A DNA stretch of 32,120 nucleotides, from positions 1 to 32,120 of the forward strand of contig OMYJ01000003.1 of NCBI GenBank assembly GCA_900315245.1. The letters are read 5' to 3'. This DNA comes from an uncultured Bacteroidales bacterium (GTDB taxonomy: Bacteria > Bacteroidota > Bacteroidia > Bacteroidales > WCHB1-69). The position numbers and the translations under genes are program-made. The notes under the pieces were generated by a model. It worked only from the letters and a program-made list of their open reading frames with translations. It was not told the origin of the DNA and searched no databases. Each line of letters opens with the position of its first letter. Position 1 is the first letter of the stretch. Below are positions 21,752 through 29,388 of this stretch, piece by piece.

Positions 21752-21778
21752 CTGCCGCAAAAATACACATTATCTAAT
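21752..21778 (-). promoter_or_regulatory. Recurrent promoter sequence, copy 4
   Basis: The minus strand reads ATTAGATAATGTGTATTTTT then GCGGCAG, with an exact TATTTTTG box, 53 bp upstream of the AT-rich orphan gene. Confidence 0.6.
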
Positions 21779-21863
21779 CTTATGGCTTCTTTACGTTGAA
21801 ATATTATTGTATCGGCCGCGGCGTGCGTTTGCGTGAAGCAATGAAAGCAAGATATATGACCAA

Positions 21864-21920
21864 GGCAAAAATCATCTATCGGAAATCCGTGCAGATCAGC
21901 GTGATCCGTGGAAATCCCCT
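21864..21920. repeat. Partial copy of dispersed repeat A
   Basis: GCAAAAATCATCTATCGGAA then ATCCGTGCAGATC and GTGATCCGTGG match the middle of repeat A (about 6725-6778 and 9372-9424). It sits directly at the 3' end of the EamA gene. Confidence 0.7.
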
Positions 21921-21922
21921 CC

Positions 21923-22828
21923 TCACGCCGGATTCTTCACCCTGACTTTCGACCACGTCTGCAGCACCACCGAGACGATGATCAGCACGATGCCGAGGAC
22001 AAACGAGAAGTTCAACTCGTGGTATTCCTGGAAAATCAACATCGCGAGGATGATGCTATAAACGGGCTCCAGATTGTAGGTGAGGTTGACCGTGAAAGCG
22101 TCAATCTTCTGCAGGACAATGATTTGCAACAGGCATAGCCCGATGGTGCAAACCACCACCATAAAGGCCATATAGGGATAGTCCATACTCGTCGGAAGGA
22201 ACTTCCCGACCGGCAGGAAGGCGTTGTAAACTGGCAGGATGACGCTGAGGACGACAATGCCGCCGACCATCTCCCAGAAGAGCATATTCTTGGCTTCGTA
22301 GTGCTTGCCGACGTGCTGGTTGGCGATGGCGAACAGGGCGTACAAGGCCGAGGAGACAATTCCGAGGGCAATGCCCAAACGGTATCGGGTGTCGAAGTGG
22401 AAAATGAGATAGACGCCGCATACCGTGAGAATGCTGAACAGGAACTCGCGCACGGAGAAGCGGTGCCGGTTGATGATGGGTTCGAGAAACGCGGTAAAGA
22501 ACCCGACCAAGGAGAAGCAGACCACCCCGATGGAGACGTTCGACGCCTTGATGCTGGCGTAGAAGAAGATCCAGTGCAGGCACAGCAGCACGCCCACGCC
22601 GCCCATCCGCGCCATATCCTTGAAACGGAAATGCCGCATCTCTTTTCGGAGGACAAGAAACAACGCCATCAGGGCAGCAGCCCACGTCATCCGGTGCCAT
22701 ACGAGCACCACGGGATCCAGCTCGATGAGCCGTCCCAGCACCCCAGTGAACCCCGCGATGAACACGGAGAGGTGTAGCAGCAGGAAGTTTTTTGAAATAC
22801 GAAAATCTACTATTGAACCGTGCAACAT
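21923..22828 (-). CDS. EamA/DMT-family transporter
   Basis: The 301-residue protein shows ten hydrophobic segments arranged as two EamA repeats, with the typical WHRMTWAAALMALFLVLRKE and NLEPVYSIILAMLIFQE motifs at corresponding ends. It is an inner-membrane permease of the drug/metabolite superfamily; substrate unknown. The start ATG at 22828 overlaps the end of the upstream lipoprotein gene by 19 bp, so the two are probably translated from one mRNA with coupling. It is not closely similar to the second EamA protein at 25601-26497. Confidence 0.88.
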   Translation of the reverse strand: MLHGSIVDFRISKNFLLLHLSVFIAGFTGVLGRLIELDPVVLVWHRMTWAAALMALFLVLRKEMRHFRFKDMARMGGVGVLLCLHWIFFYASIKASNVSIGVVCFSLVGFFTAFLEPIINRHRFSVREFLFSILTVCGVYLIFHFDTRYRLGIALGIVSSALYALFAIANQHVGKHYEAKNMLFWEMVGGIVVLSVILPVYNAFLPVGKFLPTSMDYPYMAFMVVVCTIGLCLLQIIVLQKIDAFTVNLTYNLEPVYSIILAMLIFQEYHELNFSFVLGIVLIIVSVVLQTWSKVRVKNPA

Positions 22829-23514
22829 GTCCCTTGCATTTGCGGACCATTTTCGATGAACTCCTGAACACTCTTGCTGAATGCCGACTCGTTGGTGAAA
22901 CCGGCTGCAAGTTCCTTGACGAGCTCGAAGTCAAGTTCCTGTTTCATCTGGTCAAGCATAAAATGGCCTATGTAGCTGTCGGAGTGGTTTTTGATGAAGT
23001 CAACCTGATAGTCGAAGTATTCTTTGATGATGGGTTGCACTTGTGCGTTAAGTTCCTCAACCTTGGCGGAATCTGACTGTGCCATTTCAGCATAGATAGC
23101 CATAATCCGGCCCTCGTATAGTTCCGCACTCTTCTCGTGATGCGCTGACAGCTCGTTCATTGCAGGACAGCTGGATATAGTCCAGTGGGGCATATCGTCA
23201 ATGTTTCCCGAGATGGTCGTGTTTTGGTTTTCAGTGAAGAAGGGGAACATGCCGCAGCTAGCGTTTTTGTCGAACTTGATGATGTAGAGCCTCTGCGGAT
23301 CGTCGAACGGCACGCTCAGCACCGCTTGGTTCCCCGAGACGACGACGCTGTCAACCACCACATCCGTGCCCTCCACGGTCTTGGACAGGAACAGAGTCCG
23401 GCCATCTGCATTTTCGAGATTCAGCGTCACCTGAAACTTTTCGGATTGCTTGCAGCCGCTGAAGAGAAGCAGAATGGTGCATACTATTGCGCTGTAGAAA
23501 AGGAGCTTTTTCAT
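22810..23514 (-). CDS. DUF4369-domain lipoprotein lacking the thioredoxin domain
   Basis: The 234-residue protein has a lipobox at Cys21 (LLLFSGCKQ), a DUF4369 beta domain (FQVTLNLENADGRTLFLSKT through NQNTTISGNI) and a helical region to about 215. Family members normally continue into an AhpC/TSA-thioredoxin domain, but this protein stops at MQGTCCTVQ. Either this is a naturally short variant or the redox domain was lost by fusion to the EamA gene, whose start overlaps it. The start at 23514 begins the signal peptide; its -7 box is at 23539-23546. Confidence 0.75.
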   Translation of the reverse strand: MKKLLFYSAIVCTILLLFSGCKQSEKFQVTLNLENADGRTLFLSKTVEGTDVVVDSVVVSGNQAVLSVPFDDPQRLYIIKFDKNASCGMFPFFTENQNTTISGNIDDMPHWTISSCPAMNELSAHHEKSAELYEGRIMAIYAEMAQSDSAKVEELNAQVQPIIKEYFDYQVDFIKNHSDSYIGHFMLDQMKQELDFELVKELAAGFTNESAFSKSVQEFIENGPQMQGTCCTVQ

Positions 23515-23538
23515 ATTTTCTGAATTAAGATTAGGGCG

Positions 23539-23546
23539 CAAAAGTA
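23539..23546 (-). promoter_or_regulatory. -7 promoter box of the DUF4369 lipoprotein-EamA operon
   Basis: The minus strand reads TACTTTTG, matching TAnnTTTG, 25 bp upstream of the lipoprotein start. Confidence 0.65.
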
Positions 23547-23588
23547 CAAAAACATTGATAAATTTTTCCTCTCACGTCACATTTTTGA

Positions 23589-23596
23589 TATTTTTG
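23589..23596 (+). promoter_or_regulatory. -7 promoter box of the ECF sigma operon
   Basis: TATTTTTG followed by C, 28 bp upstream of the sigma factor start. It diverges from the lipoprotein promoter 43 bp away. Confidence 0.65.
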
Positions 23597-23623
23597 CAAC
23601 TAATATGGCAAAACGACCCTGAC

Positions 23624-24130
23624 ATGAGAGACCAACGAGAATCGGAATTCATGGAGATGCTGGCGCGGTGCGAGCGGACGCTGTTCAAGGTGTGCCTCTT
23701 CTACACCGACCGGCAGCCCGACAACGTGCGCGACATGTACCAGGACATCGTGTGCAACCTCTGGCAGGCGTGGCCGAACTTCCGGCACGAGAGCAAGGAG
23801 AACACCTGGGTCTATCGCGTGGCGTTGAACACCGCTGTCGCACAACTGCGCAAGCGGAGCCGAACCCCCTCGTTCGTGCTGCTCACCGACGAGATGGTCG
23901 CCACACTCGCCGACCTCAAACACGAGGAACTTGCCGAAAGCCTCTACCGCCTGATCGACCTCTTAGGCAAAGCCGACAAGTCGCTTATCCTGCTGTACTT
24001 GGACAAGATTCCGTACGATCAGATAGCCGAGATTGTAGGCATCAGCGAGGCCGCCGCAAGGAAACGGGTGGAACGTATCAAACAGAAGTTAGTCATATTA
24101 AACACCGAAAACAATGGAAAAGACATTTGA
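23624..24130 (+). CDS. ECF-type RNA polymerase sigma factor
   Basis: The 168-residue protein has sigma region 2 (LFKVCLFYTDR, MYQDIVCNLWQAWPNF, TWVYRVALNTAVAQLRK) and region 4 (LIDLLGKADKSLILLYLDKI, YDQIAEIVGISEAAARKRV). The start MRDQRESEFMEML at 23624 is chosen because the upstream open frame runs back through the promoter. It overlaps the next gene by 17 bp, and the genes downstream are its likely regulators. The target promoters are unknown; no FecR-type anti-sigma or SusC/D genes follow, so it is not the usual glycan- or iron-uptake type. Confidence 0.9.
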   Translation: MRDQRESEFMEMLARCERTLFKVCLFYTDRQPDNVRDMYQDIVCNLWQAWPNFRHESKENTWVYRVALNTAVAQLRKRSRTPSFVLLTDEMVATLADLKHEELAESLYRLIDLLGKADKSLILLYLDKIPYDQIAEIVGISEAAARKRVERIKQKLVILNTENNGKDI

Positions 24131-24734
24131 ACAGATAGAAGCGCTTTGGCAGCAGCAGGATGAACGGCTGCAGCGCATCGAACACGTGCAGCAGGAGTCC
24201 GTGCGGCGGCTTTTGCACCGAAGCATCACCTCGACCCACCGCCGCTTCCTGATCGAAAACCTCTGCGCCGTGGTTCTGGGCATCTTGTTGGAAGTCTTCG
24301 TGCTTTCGAAAGCGGAGATGTGCTTCGCCAGCTGGAGCTTGGCCATACCCTACTTGATATTCAACGTTCTGTTCCTCGCCAGCGTAGTGTGGTACACTGT
24401 ATGGGTGGTCCGCTTCTGGAAACATGACCCGCTGAACTCCCCCACCCTTTCCGCAATGCGCTTCGCCGACCGCTGGCATCTGGCGTTGAAACGCTCCACA
24501 ATATGGGGATTCTGCGTCATCCTGCCCCTTTGCCTTGCCGCAAGCTTCCCCATTTTCGCCTACATCTTCTATAGAAAACCCTTCCATTTTACGGATCTCC
24601 AATATCTTACCCCTCTGCAGATTCTCTTCTCCGTGCTGTTTTACGCCGCCTGCATTGCGTATGCGATTTATGAGCTGAGACTGACGCGCGAGCTGAAAGA
24701 AAACCTGAAGATTTATGACGAACTATTAGATTAA
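24114..24734 (+). CDS. Four-helix membrane protein, probable anti-sigma partner
   Basis: The 206-residue protein starts with a charged, Gln-rich coiled-coil segment (about 1-40, EALWQQQDERLQRIEH) followed by four transmembrane helices: about 50-70 (LCAVVLGILLEVFVL), 80-105 (IPYLIFNVLFLASVVWY), 145-168 (FCVILPLCLAASFPIFAY) and 180-200 (LFSVLFYAACIAYAIY). The 17-bp overlap with the sigma gene implies translational coupling. Such cytoplasmic-coil-plus-membrane proteins next to ECF genes are common in Bacteroidota and are thought to hold the sigma factor at the membrane, but no anti-sigma motif such as ZAS is present. Confidence 0.75.
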   Translation: MEKTFEQIEALWQQQDERLQRIEHVQQESVRRLLHRSITSTHRRFLIENLCAVVLGILLEVFVLSKAEMCFASWSLAIPYLIFNVLFLASVVWYTVWVVRFWKHDPLNSPTLSAMRFADRWHLALKRSTIWGFCVILPLCLAASFPIFAYIFYRKPFHFTDLQYLTPLQILFSVLFYAACIAYAIYELRLTRELKENLKIYDELLD

Positions 24735-24747
24735 CGATATGTCTAAG

Positions 24748-24804
24748 TTGGCTTTTAGCTATTGGCTATTAGCCTTTAGCCAACAGCTAACAGCCAAAAG
24801 CCAA
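24748..24804. repeat. Low-complexity hairpin repeat after the sigma operon
   Basis: Units of TTGGCT, TTAGCTATTGGC and AGCCAATAG alternate. TTGGCTTTTAGCT (24748) pairs with AGCCAAAAGCCAA at the end with one mismatch. It may serve as a terminator-like stem between the anti-sigma gene and the next lipoprotein gene, but it resembles a dispersed intergenic repeat type. Confidence 0.5.
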
Positions 24805-24841
24805 TAGACAAAGAAAATACAAACCTAACAATCAAATCAAT

Positions 24842-25531
24842 ATGAAAAAAATCTTTTTTTGTCTCCTGACCGGAATAATCCTCTTTACGGGTTGTTATCA
24901 AACCAAAGCCGTCCAGTACTATGTCGATCCCGACCAAGTTTTCGGGCAACATTACACCGCCAAGGATTTCGGAATCTGGTATCTGTTAAGCTATTCCGAT
25001 AATTTGTACAGCTCGTTGGTTAACGAGACGATGGAACGTTTGCCTGAGGAAAAGCAAATCGCCTGGGACAACCAAAACGGTCTGCGGATGCCGTCTTCCG
25101 ACACTGCCGCGTTCATGAATGCCCTGCGGACGGGCAAAATGCCGGTCTCGCCCGAAGGCAGCCAATTCATCCCCTGCTGGATTCTGATGTCCGCGCCAGA
25201 GGAGGATCTGTACCAGTTCAATTTGTGTTACGGCGACGCTTCGGGGAACCCCGTCATTGACGGCACGCACGTCAAAAAGGTCTCCGTCGAGAAAAGCGAC
25301 TACACGGGAAGGTACGAAGTGCTGATGCAGTTCGATATGAGAACGGCGGATCTGTGGCAGAAGTTCACGGCTGCGAATGTCCACAAACGGATCGCGATGA
25401 TGCTCGGCACCGACCGGCTGCTGAGTGCCCCGCAGATCATGTGCGAGATTGCGGGAGGCGCCTGCTGCGTCTCGGGTCCGGAGGAAGACGAGTGTTACGC
25501 CATCGCCACTGTCCTGCAAGGGAACAAGTAG
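24842..25531 (+). CDS. Lipoprotein with a SecDF first-periplasmic-domain-like fold
   Basis: The 229-residue protein has a signal peptide with lipobox cysteine 18 (ILFTGCYQ). Residues about 145-215, containing KSDYTGRYEVLMQFDMRTAD then KRIAMMLGTDRLLSAPQI and EIAGGACCVSG, resemble the P1 head domain of SecD, where the consensus has IAIVLDGKVxSAP and IxGGxxxIxG. SecD's P1 domain helps pull exported proteins through the Sec channel; here the transmembrane part is absent. The same stand-alone domain is known in Bacteroidota lipoproteins of unknown function. It follows the sigma operon with 107 bp between and could be co-transcribed. Confidence 0.7.
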   Translation: MKKIFFCLLTGIILFTGCYQTKAVQYYVDPDQVFGQHYTAKDFGIWYLLSYSDNLYSSLVNETMERLPEEKQIAWDNQNGLRMPSSDTAAFMNALRTGKMPVSPEGSQFIPCWILMSAPEEDLYQFNLCYGDASGNPVIDGTHVKKVSVEKSDYTGRYEVLMQFDMRTADLWQKFTAANVHKRIAMMLGTDRLLSAPQIMCEIAGGACCVSGPEEDECYAIATVLQGNK

Positions 25532-25557
25532 GCGGTAGCCGTTTTGGGGACTCCTGT

Positions 25558-25600
25558 TTACTTTTCCCCGACGACGAACCGGTAGATATTCTTGCGACGC
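25558..25600 (-). pseudogene. 3'-end relic of an unidentified gene
   Basis: The minus strand encodes KRRKNIYRFVVGEK then TAA, in a frame that is closed by TGA a few codons upstream inside the EamA gene end. It looks like the preserved tail of a lost gene. The family is not recognised. Confidence 0.4.
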
Positions 25601-26497
25601 TTATGTCAGGGTGTCTGTCTGTTTTTTCTGTTGTGCCAAGGCAATGATGACCACCGCCGCGAGAATGAGCACGATACCTATGGCCAGATAAGCCGTGAAC
25701 GGTTCGTTGAACACGAGCAGACCGATGAGCACGGCGGTGAGCGGCTCAAGCGCCCCCAGGATGGCGGTGGCGGTGGAACCGACGTATTTGGCGGCATACA
25801 CCATCAGCACCAAGGCGAAGATGCCGGGCACCAAAGCGAGCCAGCATACATAGAACCAGCTGACGGCTCCCCGAGGCAGCGTGAGCGGCAACCCCGCGAC
25901 CAAAGAATAGACCACCATTCCCAAAGCACAGTACAGGAGAACGTAAAAGTTGATCTTGATGGAGGACATCTGCAGGTTGCCTTTGTTCATCAAGATGATG
26001 TAAAGGGCGTACGACAGCGCCGAGGCCAGCACCAAAAGCACCCCTATCGTTGACAATGCTTCGCCGTTGTCGCTCCAATACAGCAAGACGACCCCCACGC
26101 CCGACAGCAATAGCGACAGCAGCGTGGCGAAGGTGACGCGTTCGTGAAAGAAGAGCGCCATAATGACGGCGGTCATCACGGGATAGGTGAAAAGTATGGT
26201 GGAAGCCACACCTGCCGCCATGTAATGGAAACTCAGATACAGGGTGAGCGACGACACGATGAACAGCAGTCCCAATCCTGTCAGCACGCGGAACTCCTGC
26301 CTTGTCACCTTGAAATTCTCTTTGCGGAAAAGCATCACGATGGCGATGATCACCCAGGCCAGCCCGAAACGGTAGAACAGAACGCTGTTGGTCTGCATTC
26401 CGGTGGCATACAACTTCAAGGCACCCAGCGGGTTGGTGCCATAGCAAACGGCGGCGGCGATGCCTGCCAATGTCCCTATAAACTTACGGTTTTTCAA
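25601..26497 (-). CDS. EamA/DMT-family transporter
   Basis: The 298-residue protein has ten hydrophobic segments as two EamA repeats; the first repeat opens with GTLAGIAAAVCYGTNPLG and the second ends in ILGALEPLTAVLIGLLVF, the usual signature near the eighth and ninth helices. It is an inner-membrane drug/metabolite permease with unknown substrate. The -7 box at 26503-26510 lies only 6 bp before the ATG, so the mRNA should be leaderless or nearly so. It lies downstream of a DUF362 gene on the same strand. Confidence 0.87.
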   Translation of the reverse strand: MKNRKFIGTLAGIAAAVCYGTNPLGALKLYATGMQTNSVLFYRFGLAWVIIAIVMLFRKENFKVTRQEFRVLTGLGLLFIVSSLTLYLSFHYMAAGVASTILFTYPVMTAVIMALFFHERVTFATLLSLLLSGVGVVLLYWSDNGEALSTIGVLLVLASALSYALYIILMNKGNLQMSSIKINFYVLLYCALGMVVYSLVAGLPLTLPRGAVSWFYVCWLALVPGIFALVLMVYAAKYVGSTATAILGALEPLTAVLIGLLVFNEPFTAYLAIGIVLILAAVVIIALAQQKKQTDTLT

Positions 26498-26502
26498 CTT
26501 TT

Positions 26503-26510
26503 CAAAAATA
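26503..26510 (-). promoter_or_regulatory. -7 promoter box of the second EamA gene
   Basis: The minus strand reads TATTTTTG, ending 6 bp upstream of the start codon, which predicts a leaderless transcript. Confidence 0.5.
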
Positions 26511-26542
26511 TTATTGTTGTTCAGAGACTTAGCAGAGAGCTG

Positions 26543-27562
26543 CTATTTGTCAATCTCCACCAACGTGTATTTCTTCGTCCCCAAACCGATTTTCTCAGCC
26601 CAGTCAATGGTGTGGGTGCCGTGCTGCTGGTCGATACGGGAGAGCAGGTCGGTGGGGTCGTTGGTGGCGGTCACCTTCTGCTGGTTGATGATATCGACGC
26701 AGGCCTGGTCGAGGGCCACGGGGTCGGTGCTGGCGAGGATGCCGTAGTCCTCCAGTTTCACGGGTTCGGGATGATCCACACAGTCGCAGTCAATGCTCAT
26801 GTTGTTCATCACGCTGATGTAGATGATGCCCTCCTTTTTCTGGAAGTAGTCGGTCACGGCTTGCGCGGCCGCGGCCATGCTCTCGAGAAAGCCGTCCTGG
26901 TCGCCGATGTACTCGGGGGTCCAGAGTTTCTCCATATCGAGGACCTCCATCTTGCCGGCGGAGTGGATGTAGGCCTTGCCGTTCTGGCTGGCGCAGCCGA
27001 TGCTGAGGTTCTTGAGCGCGCCGCCGTAGCCGCCCATGGGATGGCCTTTGAAGTGGTTGAGTGCGATCATGAAGTCGTAGTTGGCCATGTGGTTGCCCAC
27101 GATGTCGTACTTGATGTGCGAATCGTCTTTCACGGGAATGTGCATCTCACCCTCCTCGTCCATGATGTCAACCTTGAACAGCGGTGTGAAGCCGTGCCGC
27201 TCGATGATTTTCCAGTGGTTGGCCGAGCTGTTGCGGTCATCCTGAGCGTCTTCGGGGCCGCTGCTGTAGGCGGTGTTGCACTCCACGATGGTGCCATCGA
27301 CCAGCATCACGAGGTCTTTGATGAGTTCGGGCTTCAGGTAGTTGGGGTTGCTGCCCTCGCCGGTGGAGATCTTCACGGCCACGCGGCCCTTGGCCTCCAC
27401 GCCCAACGCTTTGTAGATCTTCACTAACGCCTCGGGACTGATGTCGCGGGTCAAATAGACGGTTGCGCCCTCTTCGGAAGGCTGGGGTTGGTTGTTTTTG
27501 CCGCTTTGTCCGCAGGAAGCGAGCACCAGAGCGGCGACGACGATAAAGGGGATGTTTTTCAT
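26543..27562 (-). CDS. DUF362-domain lipoprotein
   Basis: The 339-residue protein starts MKNIPFIVVAALVLASCGQ with lipobox Cys17 and contains a DUF362 domain: VAVKISTGEGSNPNYLKPEL, MLVDGTIVECNTAY, DFMIALNHFKGHPMGGYGGA and LKNLSIGCASQNGK. Related proteins often carry an extra [4Fe-4S] ferredoxin segment, which is absent here. The conserved Cys and His residues (DCDCVDHPEPV) may bind a metal. The function is unknown; it is expected in the periplasm or outer membrane. The -7 box at 27602-27609 lies 40 bp upstream. Confidence 0.82.
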   Translation of the reverse strand: MKNIPFIVVAALVLASCGQSGKNNQPQPSEEGATVYLTRDISPEALVKIYKALGVEAKGRVAVKISTGEGSNPNYLKPELIKDLVMLVDGTIVECNTAYSSGPEDAQDDRNSSANHWKIIERHGFTPLFKVDIMDEEGEMHIPVKDDSHIKYDIVGNHMANYDFMIALNHFKGHPMGGYGGALKNLSIGCASQNGKAYIHSAGKMEVLDMEKLWTPEYIGDQDGFLESMAAAAQAVTDYFQKKEGIIYISVMNNMSIDCDCVDHPEPVKLEDYGILASTDPVALDQACVDIINQQKVTATNDPTDLLSRIDQQHGTHTIDWAEKIGLGTKKYTLVEIDK

Positions 27563-27601
27563 TTTGATTAATTTCTATTTACAAATATGGATTTTCTTCT
27601 G

Positions 27602-27609
27602 CAAAGATA
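27602..27609 (-). promoter_or_regulatory. -7 promoter box of the DUF362 gene
   Basis: The minus strand reads TATCTTTG, matching TAnnTTTG. It sits just after the stop of the upstream TlpA-like gene. Confidence 0.6.
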
Positions 27610-27615
27610 CACTTT

Positions 27616-28674
27616 TTATTGGAGCAATTCGCCCAGTATCTTGTCCATATCCACATCTCGGGCAATGATAGCGCCAGTCTCGCCATCGATCAGCAGGACG
27701 GTCGGAATGCCAGGAAGGGTATAATCTTTCCATGCCTTGCTGTCTCGTCCGGGCTGATCGTCACATACATTCACCCACGTCATACCTTTTTCTTTGATGA
27801 AGGTCTTCCAATAGTCCACATCGGGGTTCTCCGCTACGGAATAGATCTCCAATCCCTTCTCATGATACTTGGCGTAGAGTTCCTTAAGTTGTGGGATCTT
27901 CTCCACGCATCCGCTGCACCAGGTTGCCCAGAAATCCAGCAGGACGTAGCGGTTGGCCGGATTGTTCACCACCGACTTCAGGCTGACAGGCTTCCCGGTA
28001 GCGTCAGGATAGGTCATGTCAATGAAATAGTTGGGCTTGCTGCCTTCCGGCGCCGGCTCGGTTTTCAGACGGCGTGTAAGTTCCTCACGTAATTCGGCGA
28101 CGTATTGCTTCTCAGCCAACTCGGGCGTCAAGCGGTCGAGGATTCCAAGCGCCTCTGCCGATGAATACCAATGTGCCGCATAATACAATGCCAACGGACC
28201 AGCTTGTTCTGCGTTAATCACTTCTCGCTTGAGCGCCTCGACCGCCTCTTGATCGCCACTGTTTTCTAATTCGTCAATCTTCTTGAAGGTATTGTTAGCG
28301 GCAGTGCCAGTCGCGTTGTTGACCTCATAATCTTCTTCGTCAGAGGCGTCCACATCGACGACAATCGTTCCCGGTTCCAGAAAGAAATCTTTCAACTGCG
28401 TGTCGTCCTGTGAATACAGATACACGTGGGTTGGTGATGAGATACGAGGATGGAACTCAAAGTGTCCATCTTTGACACGGGTCGTCTCAATAACCTTGAA
28501 ATGGTCAAACTCGTCTTCCAGTCTGATTTTTGTTCCCTCTTTCAGTCCCTTGATGGTACCTTTCACGGTGCAATACTCGGGTTGGCAGTTACGGCATCCG
28601 CTGACACCGATCATCAGCGCCACAGCCGCCACCATCAGACAGCAAACTGTGAGAATTTTAGTAATGTGTTTCAT
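27616..28674 (-). CDS. TlpA-like thiol-disulfide lipoprotein with N-terminal DUF4369
   Basis: The 352-residue protein has a signal peptide with a lipobox at Cys27 (GVSGCRN), a DUF4369 beta domain (about 35-115), a helical linker (125-205) and a C-terminal AhpC/TSA-thioredoxin domain with LLDFWATWCSGC, the redox pair being Cys253 and Cys256, and the cis-proline segment GIPTVLLID. It acts in the periplasm, probably reducing disulfides of exported proteins or cytochrome-type cysteines. Compared with the DUF4369 protein at 22810-23514 it is the complete form. The -7 box is at 28717-28724. Confidence 0.9.
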   Translation of the reverse strand: MKHITKILTVCCLMVAAVALMIGVSGCRNCQPEYCTVKGTIKGLKEGTKIRLEDEFDHFKVIETTRVKDGHFEFHPRISSPTHVYLYSQDDTQLKDFFLEPGTIVVDVDASDEEDYEVNNATGTAANNTFKKIDELENSGDQEAVEALKREVINAEQAGPLALYYAAHWYSSAEALGILDRLTPELAEKQYVAELREELTRRLKTEPAPEGSKPNYFIDMTYPDATGKPVSLKSVVNNPANRYVLLDFWATWCSGCVEKIPQLKELYAKYHEKGLEIYSVAENPDVDYWKTFIKEKGMTWVNVCDDQPGRDSKAWKDYTLPGIPTVLLIDGETGAIIARDVDMDKILGELLQ

Positions 28675-28716
28675 GTTGGATTTGTTTTAAAATTTTCTTT
28701 ATTTGTTTTTGAGCGG

Positions 28717-28724
28717 CAAAAGTA
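28717..28724 (-). promoter_or_regulatory. -7 promoter box of the TlpA-like gene
   Basis: The minus strand reads TACTTTTG, matching TAnnTTTG, 43 bp upstream of the start codon. Confidence 0.6.
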
Positions 28725-28778
28725 CTAGTTTTTCAATTTCTTTGAACGAAAAATATCAAATCACAACAAAATAAAAAT

Positions 28779-28833
28779 GCAGACTTTCGGGCTATATCTC
28801 GATTTTTTGTTGACTTATAGCCCGAAAGTCTGC
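28779..28833. repeat. Perfect 18-bp inverted repeat
   Basis: GCAGACTTTCGGGCTATA (28779-28796) and TATAGCCCGAAAGTCTGC (28816-28833) are exact reverse complements around a 19-base loop. It lies in AT-rich intergenic DNA between the TlpA-like and hepT genes. Its geometry and its GCAG...CTGC ends resemble the hairpin at 8955-8999. Confidence 0.75.
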
Positions 28834-28844
28834 AATATTGCTGT

Positions 28845-28864
28845 CGAGGCTATTTTATGCCTCG
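28845..28864 (-). terminator. Hairpin downstream of hepT
   Basis: CGAGGC-TATTTTAT-GCCTCG forms a 6-bp stem 27 bp past the hepT stop. There is no T-run, so termination is only a possibility. Confidence 0.35.
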
Positions 28865-28890
28865 ATGTGTACCTTCTTTATCATAGTTTT

Positions 28891-29388
28891 TCAAATCCCC
28901 TTAATCTCCTCCTCTGTCAGGCCCGTAATCTCAGCAATGTCGCTAACGGCGTAACCTTTGGCTTTCATACCGCGGACGATTTTTGCCATACTTTCGTCAA
29001 CAGATTCTTCAAAATCGTCAGGAGCGGAAGCCCATGCCTCCCAGTCCGTTTCTGCAAGGTACTTTTCTACCTGTTCGCGTAGTTCGGGGATGCCGTTGAC
29101 TGCGGTGTCATAGAGTGTTTCTGTAACGACATTTGCATAGTCGTGAACTAAGACGTGACGCATGCCCTGAACGGTTTTCCAAGGTGTTTCAGGATGAATC
29201 TTTTTGAATGCTTTGCTTAGCATATAGGCAGCTTCACCGACTACCTCCACATTCTTCATCACGGAATAGTAAGTGCGTTTGTCGGCAACAAATGTCTCAA
29301 AAGTGTGGCCGCTGATGAACTTCGTTACATTTTCAGAGTACTCAACAATGTCTTCCAGTCGGCCCTTGTCTCTAGCTCTTTCTCTCAT
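28891..29388 (-). CDS. hepT: HEPN-domain toxin (HepT-like) with a C-terminal extension
   Basis: The 165-residue protein has the HEPN RNase motif R77-x4-H82-x-Y84 (RHVLVHDY), exactly the RX4HXY form of HepT toxins of type VII systems, in which the antitoxin nucleotidyltransferase adenylylates the motif tyrosine. The HEPN fold ends near residue 115. An extra tail of about 45 residues ends with GYAVSDIAEITGLTEEEIKG, a small helix-turn-helix-like unit also seen at the end of Rpn/YhgA-type transposase-like proteins. The start overlaps the mntA end by 17 bp, typical for the pair. The tail is not needed in described HepT proteins as far as I know. Confidence 0.85.
   Translation of the reverse strand: MRERARDKGRLEDIVEYSENVTKFISGHTFETFVADKRTYYSVMKNVEVVGEAAYMLSKAFKKIHPETPWKTVQGMRHVLVHDYANVVTETLYDTAVNGIPELREQVEKYLAETDWEAWASAPDDFEESVDESMAKIVRGMKAKGYAVSDIAEITGLTEEEIKGI

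Noticed and set aside
26144..27427. Long plus-strand open frame of 427 codons
   Set aside because: It lies antisense to the EamA and DUF362 genes, is rich in His, Gly and Val from reversed codons, has no domain motif, and both minus-strand genes are clearly real.
28779..28833. Integron attC site
   Set aside because: There is no integrase, no cassette array and no bulged-base attC core; the stem is perfect.
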